Virus record (IMG/VR): IMGVR_UViG_3300042402_000837
Span: 1-30,603 of that record
Reading direction: 5' to 3' (one strand)
From: a virus
DNA length: 30,603 nt
The notes beneath the pieces are model-generated. The model did no database searches, was not told the origin of the DNA, and worked only from the letters and a program-made list of their open reading frames with translations. A program made the position numbers and the translations under genes. Below, piece by piece: positions 1 to 4,849 of this stretch. Each line of letters begins with the position of its first letter. Position 1 is the stretch's first letter.

Positions 1-25
1 TTTAGTGTGTTTTGCTTATGTATTA

Positions 26-48
26 AGTGTAACATTTCCTACTGACAT
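26..48 (-). promoter_or_regulatory. Early-type promoter element, copy 1 (points off the left end)
   Basis: On the minus strand this reads aTGTCA, 8 bases, then the extended -10 TGT-TACACT (hexamer 31..26). It matches the spacing of five other copies in the left arm. Predicted transcription starts near base 19 and leaves the window, so the gene it drives is not visible. A perfect Crp-like site lies upstream at 96-111. Confidence 0.5.
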
Positions 49-79
49 TATCAACATTTTTCTGAGATTTCTCACTATT

Positions 80-90
80 TGAGACGCTCA
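80..90. repeat. TGAGACGCTCA element, copy 1
   Basis: An 11-base hyphenated palindrome (TGAG-ACG-CTCA), repeated exactly at 2517-2527. In both places it lies exactly 5 bases before a perfect TGTGA-N6-TCACA site. It may be a second operator; the binding protein is unknown. Confidence 0.45.
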
Positions 91-95
91 GGGGG

Positions 96-111
96 TGTGA
101 GTTGAGTCACA
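96..111. promoter_or_regulatory. Crp-like site 1 (perfect)
   Basis: TGTGA-GTTGAG-TCACA matches the Crp/GlxR half-sites without mismatch. Its centre is 77.5 bases upstream of the last base of the -10 hexamer at 31..26 on the minus strand. Confidence 0.6.
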
Positions 112-127
112 TTAGACAGATTGAGGG

Positions 128-193
128 TTATTGTCCACCTGCCACGATTAGCATGATTAGTAACCCTATTACTGTTGCTATTACCATTTCCAT
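128..193 (-). CDS. Tiny single-pass membrane peptide (21 aa)
   Basis: A 21-codon ORF begins with an ATG 6 bases after the stop of the GP88-like gene and follows an AGGA-type ribosome binding site that overlaps that stop. After MEMV the peptide is one continuous hydrophobic stretch (IATVIGLLIMLIVA) with a short GGQ tail, so it should span the membrane once. It is the last gene of the 1067-128 operon. Four other peptides of this kind occur in the left arm (1419-1484, 2639-2791, 3697-3756, 4993-5109), which makes chance less likely. Function is unknown. No homology is visible, so the call rests on hydrophobicity, position and spacing. Confidence 0.45.
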   Translation of the reverse strand: MEMVIATVIGLLIMLIVAGGQ

Positions 194-199
194 TTTTCC

Positions 200-922
200 T
201 CATTTCTTTGTTGCTGAGAATACTATGTCACTCTTTGAGTATACACAAAGTGAGCAAGAAACGCAAGCCGAACCATTTGTTGAGATAAGTGGAATAGCCT
301 TTTTATTCTCAGGACACTTAGCCCCTACCTTGCCTATCATTTCTTTCATGTCTGCTTGTCCTACTAAGAAATTTTTAGCAAGGTATGCAAGACGAATTCC
401 ATGATCATTTTTTAGGGTAACACCAATAGATTTATTCTCACTATCTGTTGAATAGTATAAAGATAAATTAGCAATGTCCTTAAGCATTAGGGCTGCACTC
501 TTTACACGAGTATAAACCCAAAATTGGATATCAGGATGATTAAGGATAACATGCTTCCATGCGAATGTATAAGTATCGTTAAAGAAATCTCCGTCCCAAT
601 GTATACGGAATAACATAGGCGCTTCACGCTTTACACAATCTGCCTTGAAGTCTGCAATCATTTCTTCAAGCAATGCTTCAATGGTGTCATGGTCTGCGTC
701 TTTAACTAATTCCCAATTGTGCAATAGGTTTTTCTTTACTGTTGGGAATACCTTTTCCAATTTGCCTGCATAGCAAACACTCTCGCAGACACTCGTAGCG
801 CCAGGACATGAATAGTTTTTTCCTGCGGGTAATCCGAAAGTGTTAGCGATACTTGCTTGTTTTCCATTTGGTGTGACTGCATTTGCTACTTTCCTGTCTT
901 TGCTTCTAAGTAATTTACTCAT
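200..922 (-). CDS. GP88-like phage protein, Cys-rich
   Basis: This 240-residue protein resembles the actinophage 'gene product 88' family, recognised from the N-terminal layout of a Lys/Arg-rich start followed by LPAGKNYSCPGA and a Cys cluster. Cysteines sit at 39, 46 and 50 near the N-terminus and at 203, 220, 223 and 226 near the C-terminus (the last three as CVSCSLC). The two clusters could bind a metal or Fe-S centre; that is inference, since the family's biochemistry is not known to me. The ATG at 922 has an AAAGAAAGAGG ribosome binding site and the early promoter element at 969..947 just upstream. A 50-codon ORF overlaps its first 8 bases and a membrane-peptide ORF follows it. The plus-strand ORF across 102-404 is a shadow. 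Confidence 0.75.
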   Translation of the reverse strand: MSKLLRSKDRKVANAVTPNGKQASIANTFGLPAGKNYSCPGATSVCESVCYAGKLEKVFPTVKKNLLHNWELVKDADHDTIEALLEEMIADFKADCVKREAPMLFRIHWDGDFFNDTYTFAWKHVILNHPDIQFWVYTRVKSAALMLKDIANLSLYYSTDSENKSIGVTLKNDHGIRLAYLAKNFLVGQADMKEMIGKVGAKCPENKKAIPLISTNGSACVSCSLCVYSKSDIVFSATKK

Positions 923-1067
923 GGTGGGAGCCTCTTTCTTTCTTTAATTCTAACATAAGGGACTGACAATTTTTTCTGTTGTATTTTTTCTTATTGGGTA
1001 CGGCAGAGGCAGCGTTAGACCTACGTAATTCCATAAGCCTACGTAATTCCTCTTTGGTTTTTTTCAT
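915..1067 (-). CDS. Small basic protein (50 aa), predicted leaderless start
   Basis: An ORF of 50 codons starts with an ATG only 5 bases after a good -10 (TGC-TAAGAT, 1078..1073) that has a TTGACA -35 at 17-base spacing, so the transcript should begin at or next to the start codon. The product is Lys/Arg/Glu-rich, likely helical, and carries a short internal repeat (ELRRLMELRR) encoded by a repeated CCTACGTAATTCC. Its stop lies inside the start of the GP88-like gene (overlap of 8 bases), as expected for translational coupling. It runs across the TTGTCA promoter element at 969..947. Function is unknown. It could instead be a non-coding leader. Confidence 0.45.
   Translation of the reverse strand: MKKTKEELRRLMELRRSNAASAVPNKKKYNRKNCQSLMLELKKERGSHHE
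947..969 (-). promoter_or_regulatory. Early-type promoter element, copy 2
   Basis: TTGTCA (969..964), 8 bases, then TGT-TAGAAT (hexamer 952..947) on the minus strand, about 25 bases before the GP88-like start codon. No -35 is seen at 17 bases. No Crp-like site is seen at the distance found for the other copies. Confidence 0.55.
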
Positions 1068-1072
1068 ACTTA

Positions 1073-1101
1073 ATCTTAGCAGATTTGGGGAAAAATGTCA
1101 A
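1073..1101 (-). promoter_or_regulatory. Sigma70-type promoter
   Basis: TTGACA (1101..1096), 17 bases, TAAGAT (1078..1073) with TGC before the hexamer. The start codon of the 50-aa ORF lies 5 bases downstream. One copy of the CGACACGCC word is just upstream (1116-1126). Confidence 0.65.
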
Positions 1102-1115
1102 TTCTTACGTAAACA

Positions 1116-1126
1116 CGACACGCCCG
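1116..1126. repeat. CGACACGCC intergenic word, copy 1 of 6
   Basis: CGACACGCCCG occurs here and at 2577-2587 and 5133-5143. The core is also present, in the opposite direction, at 3585-3594 (GGGCGTGTCG), 4815-4822 (GCGTGTCG) and 4904-4912 (GGCGTGTCG). All copies lie in left-arm gaps next to promoters or terminators, and none was noticed in the virion region. The asymmetric, dispersed arrangement resembles operator or stoperator arrays of temperate actinophages, but the protein that would bind is unknown. Confidence 0.6.
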
Positions 1127-1139
1127 ACTGCGTTCGAAA

Positions 1140-1171
1140 ATTTTGTGCGGGGAAGCACACAAAATCTTTTT
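1140..1171. terminator. Hairpin terminator after the 1804-1175 operon
   Basis: ATTTTGTG (1140-1147) pairs with CACAAAAT (1158-1165) around a 10-base loop. T-runs follow on both sides, so it could act in either direction. It lies just past the stop of the minus-strand gene that ends at 1175. Confidence 0.55.
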
Positions 1172-1174
1172 TAA

Positions 1175-1417
1175 TTATTCGTCAGCGTCTACGTAAACGT
1201 AAAGAGAAACTGATTCATCATACTTAAACTGCACAATGTCTTTATCACCAAAATCGGTTTTATAAGCAACGGCATATAAATCGCCTGTTTCATCGGATGC
1301 AATTCCAAGTACTTCAACAACCTCACCCTCAACCATGATTAGATCTTCAATCATCAATTGATCAGGTGTTAGGCTATCTGCAAATTTTAGTTCCATATTA
1401 GATATTGTAACAGTCAT
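1175..1417 (-). CDS. Small acidic phage protein (80 aa), unknown
   Basis: I place the start at the ATG at 1417, giving 80 residues beginning MTVTISNMELKF. An upstream ATG at 1435 exists in frame, but the one at 1417 lies one base after the stop of the 21-aa membrane-peptide ORF, which fits the coupling seen across the operon. The protein is acidic and looks beta-rich (alternating segments such as GEVVEVLGIAS and DLYAVAYK), perhaps a small SH3-like or OB-like barrel. I do not recognise the family. It is the last gene of its operon and is followed by a hairpin terminator. Confidence 0.65.
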   Translation of the reverse strand: MTVTISNMELKFADSLTPDQLMIEDLIMVEGEVVEVLGIASDETGDLYAVAYKTDFGDKDIVQFKYDESVSLYVYVDADE

Positions 1418-1418
1418 T

Positions 1419-1484
1419 TTAACGTGCCCCCGCAATCATTAGTAGGAATAAAAAGCAGCCTGCAACAAATAAGAATTCTATCAC
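1419..1484 (-). CDS. Tiny single-pass membrane peptide (21 aa, GTG start)
   Basis: A GTG start overlaps the TGA of the upstream gene as GTGA (4-base overlap), and the stop is one base before the ATG at 1417. The 21 residues are almost all hydrophobic (IEFLFVAGCFLFLLMIAG) and end in Arg, so one membrane span is expected. The exact fit between two stop/start junctions supports real coding despite its size. Function is unknown. It belongs to a set of five such peptides in the left arm. Confidence 0.5.
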   Translation of the reverse strand: MIEFLFVAGCFLFLLMIAGAR

Positions 1485-1804
1485 TCAAGCCCCAATCCTA
1501 ATTCATATCCTGCATCTTCTTCACCATAGTATTCATCATCTTGTGGCAACCAAAAATCCAAGTGGTGTTGTTCAATGATAGCCCATGCTGGTGCATGACT
1601 CATGCCCTTATAGAATACGCCTTCTGGCATAGCAATAAATCGCATAGCATCGTTTTCATAGTATGCATCAATAGCATCAATGCAAGGTTGCACCATGCTT
1701 AGTGGTACTGGTGGATAGTGATTACCTTGCAAGTGATAACCAATAGCCTGTTCAAGTGGTAGGTCTAAGTTTGTTGCTAGGTCAATTCCTGTCATGCTTC
1801 CCAT
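1481..1804 (-). CDS. Conserved-looking small phage protein (107 aa)
   Basis: The 107-residue product has an acidic C-terminus (DDEYYGEEDAGYELG) and a central HYPPVPLSMV segment that I associate with small actinophage proteins, though I cannot name a family. The start ATG at 1804 overlaps the preceding stop as TAATG. A second in-frame ATG lies 9 bases further on. The gene is the second to last of the 2417-1175 operon. No catalytic motif, membrane segment or signal peptide is evident. Confidence 0.75.
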   Translation of the reverse strand: MGSMTGIDLATNLDLPLEQAIGYHLQGNHYPPVPLSMVQPCIDAIDAYYENDAMRFIAMPEGVFYKGMSHAPAWAIIEQHHLDFWLPQDDEYYGEEDAGYELGLGLE

Positions 1805-2025
1805 TATCGTGTTGTTACCTTTCCCATGCGGTCAATTACTTTTGTATGCATTTTGCCTGACGGCTCTGATAAATTAATTGTTGAGTATTCGTTAGCAAAG
1901 CCTACATCAACAAAGCGTTGGTATGCTTCCACGGCAGATAAAGCATCTGAGTAACGACCAACCCAATTAGGCTTAGGGGCTGAGTCATAGGTAACTGTTA
2001 TTGAGTATAAGTATTCATTATTCAT
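1804..2025 (-). CDS. Small phage protein (73 aa), unknown
   Basis: The 73-residue product starts at an ATG that overlaps the stop of the upstream 58-aa gene (TAATG), and its own stop overlaps the next start in the same way. Residues 5-14 (YLYSITVTYD) look like a beta strand and the middle (DALSAVEAYQRFVDVG) like a helix, suggesting a small alpha/beta fold. No recognised motif. Its place in an unbroken chain of overlapping genes supports it. Confidence 0.7.
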   Translation of the reverse strand: MNNEYLYSITVTYDSAPKPNWVGRYSDALSAVEAYQRFVDVGFANEYSTINLSEPSGKMHTKVIDRMGKVTTR

Positions 2026-2201
2026 TATGCGTTCTCCAATGTGTATTCATTTAATTCATTACTAGCATACCATTCGGTGTATTCATTTTCAAGTGACACG
2101 CCTAGCGCACACTCACAAAATTCTGAGTCAAATTCGCCATGACCATTACCCCAAAATAGGACACCCTCATCATAGCAATCTCTGCAATTAAAATCTTTCA
2201 T
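2025..2201 (-). CDS. Small Cys-pair protein (58 aa)
   Basis: A 58-codon ORF with ATG at 2201 after a GGAGAATAA ribosome binding site, ending in a TAATG overlap with the next gene. Cysteines at 6, 9, 29 and 31 (CRDC ... CEC) would suit a zinc-ribbon-like site; that is inference. The rest is acidic. It lies 3 bases after the stop of the 70-aa gene upstream. Function is unknown. Confidence 0.6.
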   Translation of the reverse strand: MKDFNCRDCYDEGVLFWGNGHGEFDSEFCECALGVSLENEYTEWYASNELNEYTLENA

Positions 2202-2204
2202 TAT

Positions 2205-2417
2205 TTATTCTCCTGTCTTTACTGCTAAATAGCGGTAAGTATCTTTTAAGTTAAGTGGTGCTGAGTAGTGGGGGCGTACCTGCACTTTGTATGTATCGCA
2301 ATTTGCATACCATACATCATTTGTTTTTTCTGCATCAATAATTTCTCCCGTAAGTGTGCGGGACTTATAAGTTTTTCCTACAAGTAGGTTTTCTATTGTA
2401 TAGACATTTGCTGACAT
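2205..2417 (-). CDS. Small phage protein (70 aa), first gene of operon
   Basis: I start this gene at the ATG at 2417 (MSANVYTIENLL), which has an AAAGAAAGAGG ribosome binding site. The longer reading frame from 2471 would begin inside the promoter element at 2484-2462, so its first 18 residues are unlikely to be translated. The product looks like a small beta-rich domain (LVGKTYKSRTLTGEI ... KVQVRPH) and has one Cys. I do not recognise it. It leads the 2417-1175 operon. Confidence 0.65.
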   Translation of the reverse strand: MSANVYTIENLLVGKTYKSRTLTGEIIDAEKTNDVWYANCDTYKVQVRPHYSAPLNLKDTYRYLAVKTGE

Positions 2418-2461
2418 TTGCCAACCTCTTTCTTTTTGTTTAATTACTTTATTACTCTGTA

Positions 2462-2484
2462 ATCCTATCATGGCAGGCTGACAA
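2462..2484 (-). promoter_or_regulatory. Early-type promoter element, copy 3
   Basis: TTGTCA (2484..2479), 8 bases, TGA-TAGGAT (hexamer 2467..2462) on the minus strand. Predicted start near 2455, giving a leader of about 38 bases before the ATG at 2417. Confidence 0.6.
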
Positions 2485-2516
2485 ATGTATAGTTACTAGC
2501 GAGTAATCTTAAATAA

Positions 2517-2527
2517 TGAGACGCTCA
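2517..2527. repeat. TGAGACGCTCA element, copy 2
   Basis: Exact copy of the element at 80-90, again 5 bases before a perfect Crp-like site. Confidence 0.45.
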
Positions 2528-2532
2528 ACCAA

Positions 2533-2548
2533 TGTGATAAACCTCACA
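2533..2548. promoter_or_regulatory. Crp-like site 2 (perfect)
   Basis: TGTGA-TAAACC-TCACA. Its centre lies 78.5 bases upstream of the end of the -10 at 2467..2462 (minus strand). Confidence 0.6.
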
Positions 2549-2558
2549 AATCTAAGCC

Positions 2559-2567
2559 TGTGGATAA
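2559..2567 (-). promoter_or_regulatory. DnaA-box-like site
   Basis: The minus strand reads TTATCCACA, the classic DnaA box. A second, weaker match (TCGTCCACA on minus, 2571-2579) follows 3 bases away and runs into a CGACACGCCCG word (2577-2587). Confidence 0.4.
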
Positions 2568-2595
2568 CTTTGTGGACGACACGCCCGAACGGGTC

Positions 2596-2628
2596 GAAAA
2601 ATTTTTGAGCAGTTTAGAATCTTGCTCA
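2596..2628 (-). terminator. Hairpin terminator after the 3394-2639 operon
   Basis: On the minus strand TGAGCA (2628..2623) pairs with TGCTCA (2611..2606) and is followed by AAAAATTTTT. It lies 11 bases after the stop of the 50-aa membrane protein gene. Confidence 0.5.
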
Positions 2629-2638
2629 GGATTTTGTT

Positions 2639-2791
2639 TTACTTTTTAAGTCTTTCAGTTCGCAAAGCAACTTGCAATCTGCGAATTTCTTTTTCTAGTT
2701 TGATGTTATGTTTCCAAAATGCGATCATCATTCCAAGAGATGTGCTGAGTGCAATTATAATTGCAATAAGTGTTCCAGTGTCTAGAATCAT
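2639..2791 (-). CDS. Small membrane protein with charged tail (50 aa)
   Basis: A 50-codon ORF whose ATG overlaps the previous stop as ATGA. Residues 8-26 (LIAIIIALSTSLGMMIAFW) form a clear membrane span. The remainder (KHNIKLEKEIRRLQVALRTERLKK) is basic and heptad-like, so a short cytoplasmic coiled coil is likely. It is the last gene of its operon and is followed by a terminator. The layout resembles small phage membrane effectors or spanin-like proteins, but nothing specific identifies it. Confidence 0.6.
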   Translation of the reverse strand: MILDTGTLIAIIIALSTSLGMMIAFWKHNIKLEKEIRRLQVALRTERLKK

Positions 2792-2973
2792 GCTTTCACC
2801 CCAACACCATCAACGCAAGCGTCATAGAATTTATTTTCATCAAATCTAGGATTATCAGAAGCAAACCATTCGCTAAATTCAAAAACTAATTGGTCAAAAT
2901 CATTTGAGTCAATGTCATCAACGAATTTATTTAGAATTTTTGCAGTTTCCACATAGTCTTTGCGTGTCATCAT
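2788..2973 (-). CDS. Small acidic protein (61 aa), unknown
   Basis: The 61-residue product is rich in Asp and aromatic residues (DDIDSNDFDQLVFEFSEWF) and likely all-helical. Its ATG overlaps the upstream stop (TAATG), with a second ATG directly after it, and its own stop overlaps the next start (ATGA). Acidic small phage proteins sometimes mimic DNA or inhibit host enzymes; there is no direct evidence of that here. Confidence 0.65.
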   Translation of the reverse strand: MMTRKDYVETAKILNKFVDDIDSNDFDQLVFEFSEWFASDNPRFDENKFYDACVDGVGVKA

Positions 2974-3176
2974 TAGTCTGCCACCTTTAGAATTGCGTAG
3001 GACCCACCCTCGTTAATTTCATCAAGGATTGGCTTTAGTCGTGGAGCGATTAGGTCCTTAAGCATTGACTCAAGCATTTGAATGCGTAGTGTTTCAGGGA
3101 GACTTAGCATTGTTAGAGTAACAGGATGGTCCTCTTTGAATTCAGTGACGAATTTTAGGTTGTGTTCAATTTTCAT
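2973..3176 (-). CDS. Small phage protein (67 aa), unknown
   Basis: A 67-residue product, mostly helical by composition (TLRIQMLESMLKDLIAPRLKPILDEI), with no cysteines and no membrane span. An AGGA-type ribosome binding site lies before the ATG, and the stop overlaps the next gene's start. It is second in the 3394-2639 operon. Family not recognised. Confidence 0.65.
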   Translation of the reverse strand: MKIEHNLKFVTEFKEDHPVTLTMLSLPETLRIQMLESMLKDLIAPRLKPILDEINEGGSYAILKVAD

Positions 3177-3196
3177 TTATTAGTTTTCCTATTCTT

Positions 3197-3394
3197 TTAG
3201 TTTGAGTTAGTAAGTGTACGAGTGCCACGAATTGTGCCACTAATTCCAAGAGAGTCGCAAGCGACTTTAACAGATACGCCAACAGGTAATTGTGTTGGGT
3301 ATTGTGATACGAATTGAGCAACCTGACCTCGTGATGAGAAGTTGATTTTTTTGGTAGAACCTGAAAAGGTTTCTAGTGTTAGAGTGTAAGTCAT
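3197..3394 (-). CDS. Small phage protein (65 aa), first gene of operon
   Basis: The 65-residue product is Ser/Thr-rich and beta-prone. The ATG has a strong AAAGAAAGGA ribosome binding site. Tandem promoters lie upstream: TTGTCA/TGATAGGAT at 3450-3428 and TTGACT/TATACT at 3575-3547, each with a Crp-like site 57.5 bases from the -10. This makes it one of the most elaborately controlled genes in the window. Function is unknown. Confidence 0.65.
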   Translation of the reverse strand: MTYTLTLETFSGSTKKINFSSRGQVAQFVSQYPTQLPVGVSVKVACDSLGISGTIRGTRTLTNSN

Positions 3395-3427
3395 TTAGTG
3401 ACTTCCTTTCTTTAAGTTGATAATACT

Positions 3428-3450
3428 ATCCTATCATGGGGGTCTGACAA
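3428..3450 (-). promoter_or_regulatory. Early-type promoter element, copy 4
   Basis: TTGTCA (3450..3445), 8 bases containing CCCCC, TGA-TAGGAT (hexamer 3433..3428). No -35 hexamer at 17 bases. Crp-like site 3 lies upstream. Confidence 0.6.
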
Positions 3451-3460
3451 ATTAGGGCAC

Positions 3461-3513
3461 TTATTCGCTAGGCTCACTGTGATACTGGTCACATTTATTT
3501 GCTAGGCTCATTG
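3461..3513. repeat. 19-base direct repeat around Crp-like site 3
   Basis: 3461-3479 and 3495-3513 are the same 19 bases with two C/T differences, sharing GCTAGGCTCA. The first copy overlaps and the second follows the Crp-like site at 3478-3493. They could be paired operators or the trace of a duplication. Confidence 0.6.
3478..3493. promoter_or_regulatory. Crp-like site 3 (perfect)
   Basis: TGTGA-TACTGG-TCACA. Centre 57.5 bases upstream of the end of the -10 at 3433..3428 (minus). Confidence 0.65.
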
Positions 3514-3515
3514 CC

Positions 3516-3552
3516 TTGTCTGTCCTTATTTAATTGTTATACTAGAAGTATA
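3516..3552. promoter_or_regulatory. Overlapping opposed -10 elements
   Basis: TATACT-AGA-AGTATA (3538-3552) is an inverted repeat that supplies a -10 on both strands. The minus -10 belongs to the TTGACT promoter at 3575..3547. The plus -10 (TGT-TATACT, 3538-3543) has TTGTCT 16 bases upstream (3516-3521) and would make an RNA running toward the hairpin at 3663-3688, with no gene of its own. Confidence 0.35.
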
Positions 3553-3575
3553 GCAAGGAAATGTCAAAAAGTCAA
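3547..3575 (-). promoter_or_regulatory. Sigma70-type promoter for the 3394 operon
   Basis: TTGACT (3575..3570), 17 bases, TATACT (3552..3547). The 19 bases from 3576 down to 3558 are identical to 4914-4932 in the plus-strand promoter of the 4993 gene. Confidence 0.7.
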
Positions 3576-3596
3576 GTCCTGCATGGGCGTGTCGTG

Positions 3597-3612
3597 TGTG
3601 ATTTACACCACA
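3597..3612. promoter_or_regulatory. Crp-like site 4 (one mismatch)
   Basis: TGTGA-TTTACA-CCACA. Centre 57.5 bases upstream of the end of the -10 at 3552..3547, the same distance as sites 3 and 7. Confidence 0.5.
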
Positions 3613-3616
3613 TTAC

Positions 3617-3649
3617 TTATCCACATGACCACAATTAGCCTGTGGATAA
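3617..3649. promoter_or_regulatory. Inverted pair of DnaA-box-like sites
   Basis: TTATCCACA (3617-3625), 15 bases, TGTGGATAA (3641-3649): two perfect boxes facing each other. The spacer holds ATGACCACAATT, which recurs at 4799-4810 near the next such pair. Confidence 0.5.
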
Positions 3650-3662
3650 CTTTTTTCGAAAA

Positions 3663-3688
3663 TTTTTCAGGGGATCAATCCTGAAAAA
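3663..3688. terminator. Hairpin terminator after the 4634-3697 operon
   Basis: TTTTTCAGG (3663-3671) pairs perfectly with CCTGAAAAA (3680-3688) around 8 bases. It lies 8 bases past the last stop of the minus-strand operon, with TTTTCG following on that strand. Confidence 0.65.
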
Positions 3689-3696
3689 CTTTTCTA

Positions 3697-3756
3697 TTAA
3701 CTATGAATTGCAATAACAAAAGCAAAACAAGTAATTGCGATTAGAATAACTAACAT
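3697..3756 (-). CDS. Tiny membrane peptide (19 aa)
   Basis: A 19-residue hydrophobic peptide (MLVILIAITCFAFVIAIHS) whose ATG overlaps the upstream stop as TAATG. It is the last gene before the terminator at 3663-3688. It is short for a full membrane span but long enough to insert. Position and overlap support translation; function is unknown. Confidence 0.45.
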   Translation of the reverse strand: MLVILIAITCFAFVIAIHS

Positions 3757-3845
3757 TAGTTTTCCTCAATTTCATCTAGTAGTTCCCATAGCACGGGTTC
3801 TAGTGCAAGGGCTGCCTCATCTAACTTTTCTTGTAAGGTTTTCAT
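3756..3845 (-). CDS. Tiny acidic peptide (29 aa)
   Basis: A 29-codon ORF (MKTLQEKLDEAALALEPVLW then acidic residues to the end) likely to form one amphipathic acidic helix. Its ATG directly follows the upstream stop, and its stop overlaps the next ATG (TAATG). Supported by the uninterrupted overlap chain only. Confidence 0.45.
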   Translation of the reverse strand: MKTLQEKLDEAALALEPVLWELLDEIEEN

Positions 3846-3962
3846 TTACTTACCTTCATTCTTTCTAATTATTGCAATGCATTCTCTAATAGCGGTTACA
3901 CCATTCTGGTCGCCACGATACTCAATGATAAGGTTTTCCAATTCACGAATTGTTTTTTCCAT
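3846..3962 (-). CDS. Small protein (38 aa)
   Basis: A 38-codon ORF with ATG immediately after the upstream TAA. The product is charged, helical and has one Cys (IRELENLIIEYRGDQ ... AIRECIAIIRKN). The heptad-like pattern suggests a short coiled coil. Function is unknown; coding is supported by the operon chain. Confidence 0.5.
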   Translation of the reverse strand: MEKTIRELENLIIEYRGDQNGVTAIRECIAIIRKNEGK

Positions 3963-4100
3963 TTATGCAATCTCCAATTCGTTATAGTCAATAACCTGAA
4001 AGTCATGTCTTTCTAGTGGCATAGCCTTTAGCCATGATAGTGCAGACTCAAAGTCGTCTGCCTCAATAGTAACCATTAGGTCAAAGTTAAATAGTGTCAT
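3963..4100 (-). CDS. Small protein (45 aa)
   Basis: A 45-codon ORF overlapping the upstream stop as TAATG. The pattern (NFDLMVTIEADDFESALSWL, then PLERHDFQVIDYNELEIA) looks like a beta-alpha-beta mini-domain. No motif is recognised. It sits in the middle of the seven-gene 4634-3697 operon. Confidence 0.55.
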   Translation of the reverse strand: MTLFNFDLMVTIEADDFESALSWLKAMPLERHDFQVIDYNELEIA

Positions 4101-4264
4101 TACTTTACCTCCTTGTATAAAAAGTCCCAAGCCTTACGGCATAACACAATTGATTTGCAATTGTCACAACAGATAACCCCATGAGGGTTAAGGTCTAAGT
4201 CATAGACATCAACGCTTGCTGATGTAGCCCCACAAACTGAGGGGAGATTAACAAAGGTACTCAT
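4100..4264 (-). CDS. Small Cys-pair protein (54 aa)
   Basis: A 54-codon ORF with ATGA overlap to the upstream gene and TAATG overlap to the next. Cysteines at 11, 32, 33, 36 and 42 include a CCDNC group, compatible with a small zinc site. Function is unknown. It lies between two other small Cys-containing genes of the same operon. Confidence 0.55.
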   Translation of the reverse strand: MSTFVNLPSVCGATSASVDVYDLDLNPHGVICCDNCKSIVLCRKAWDFLYKEVK

Positions 4265-4461
4265 CTTTTAAGTCCTTCCTTTCCATAAGTGTTAATAAAA
4301 TCAGTAAGAGCCATAACGCCCTTGTAGTCTTTACATGCTGGGCAAAATCTATTCCACCCGTCAAATAGTGTTATGCAAAAAGCGCAAATGTTATCCATAG
4401 CGCATAAGCCTTGCTCATCTATGAATTGCATAGTGTCAAATGTTTGATTAGTGTTATTCAT
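4261..4461 (-). CDS. Small zinc-ribbon-like protein (66 aa)
   Basis: The 66-residue product has two Cys pairs (CAFC at 26-29 and CPAC at 40-43), spaced like a zinc ribbon, plus Cys20. The ATG overlaps the preceding TGA as ATGA. Such small Cys-ribbon proteins are common in actinophage early regions. No DNA-binding or catalytic activity can be assigned. Confidence 0.7.
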   Translation of the reverse strand: MNNTNQTFDTMQFIDEQGLCAMDNICAFCITLFDGWNRFCPACKDYKGVMALTDFINTYGKEGLKR

Positions 4462-4634
4462 TTAGTCACATACCAATCTGTCCACATAGGGAATTGTTCT
4501 GGGTCACTATCATAGTAGTAACGCTCAATGTTCTGCTCACAATCTGTGCAGAAAGTAAATTGCTCATCACCGATTTCGGAGATAGCGGATACCATAGGGC
4601 TATGGTCTTTACATAGTGTGTTTAGTGTAGTCAT
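4458..4634 (-). CDS. Small Cys/His protein, first gene of operon (58 aa)
   Basis: A 58-codon ORF with ATG at 4634 behind an AAGAAAGGTGG ribosome binding site. A C8-x2-H11 group and a CTDC pair (29-32) suggest a zinc site. The C-terminal half is Tyr/Asp-rich. It heads a seven-gene operon controlled by the promoter at 4712-4690. Its stop overlaps the next start. Confidence 0.6.
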   Translation of the reverse strand: MTTLNTLCKDHSPMVSAISEIGDEQFTFCTDCEQNIERYYYDSDPEQFPMWTDWYVTK

Positions 4635-4689
4635 TTGAGACCACCTTTCTTAGCGGATTTCTTTACCGCCTGTGTTTCTTTATACTGTA

Positions 4690-4712
4690 AGTGTAGCATG
4701 GGGGTCTGACAA
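4690..4712 (-). promoter_or_regulatory. Early-type promoter element, copy 5
   Basis: TTGTCA (4712..4707), 8 bases containing CCCCC, TGC-TACACT (hexamer 4695..4690). Two adjoining Crp-like sites lie upstream (4746-4777). Confidence 0.6.
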
Positions 4713-4745
4713 ATCGCAAGTCCAAAATGGTATCAAAACGGACAT

Positions 4746-4761
4746 TGTGAGACAGGTCACA
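4746..4761. promoter_or_regulatory. Crp-like site 5 (perfect)
   Basis: TGTGA-GACAGG-TCACA. Centre 63.5 bases from the end of the -10 at 4695..4690 (minus). Confidence 0.6.
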
Positions 4762-4777
4762 TGTGTTTCATGTCACA
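4762..4777. promoter_or_regulatory. Crp-like site 6 (one mismatch)
   Basis: TGTGT-TTCATG-TCACA, directly abutting site 5. Centre 79.5 bases from the same -10, matching the distance of sites 1 and 2. Confidence 0.45.
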
Positions 4778-4849
4778 TTTGAATGGTCAAAGATAAGTAT
4801 GACCACAATTCTCAGCGTGTCGGTTTGACAAAAACGGGTCGAAAAAAAG

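Noticed and set aside
102-404. Plus-strand ORF of 100 codons
   Set aside because: It lies antisense to the GP88-like gene and the membrane peptide, begins within the Crp-like site, and has no credible protein features.
2205-2471. Start codon at 2471
   Set aside because: It lies inside the promoter element at 2484-2462; the ATG at 2417 has a good ribosome binding site.
4640-4670. GGCGG/CCGCT stem in the leader of the 4634 operon
   Set aside because: Only a 5-base stem with a 9-base loop; could form by chance and has no terminator features.
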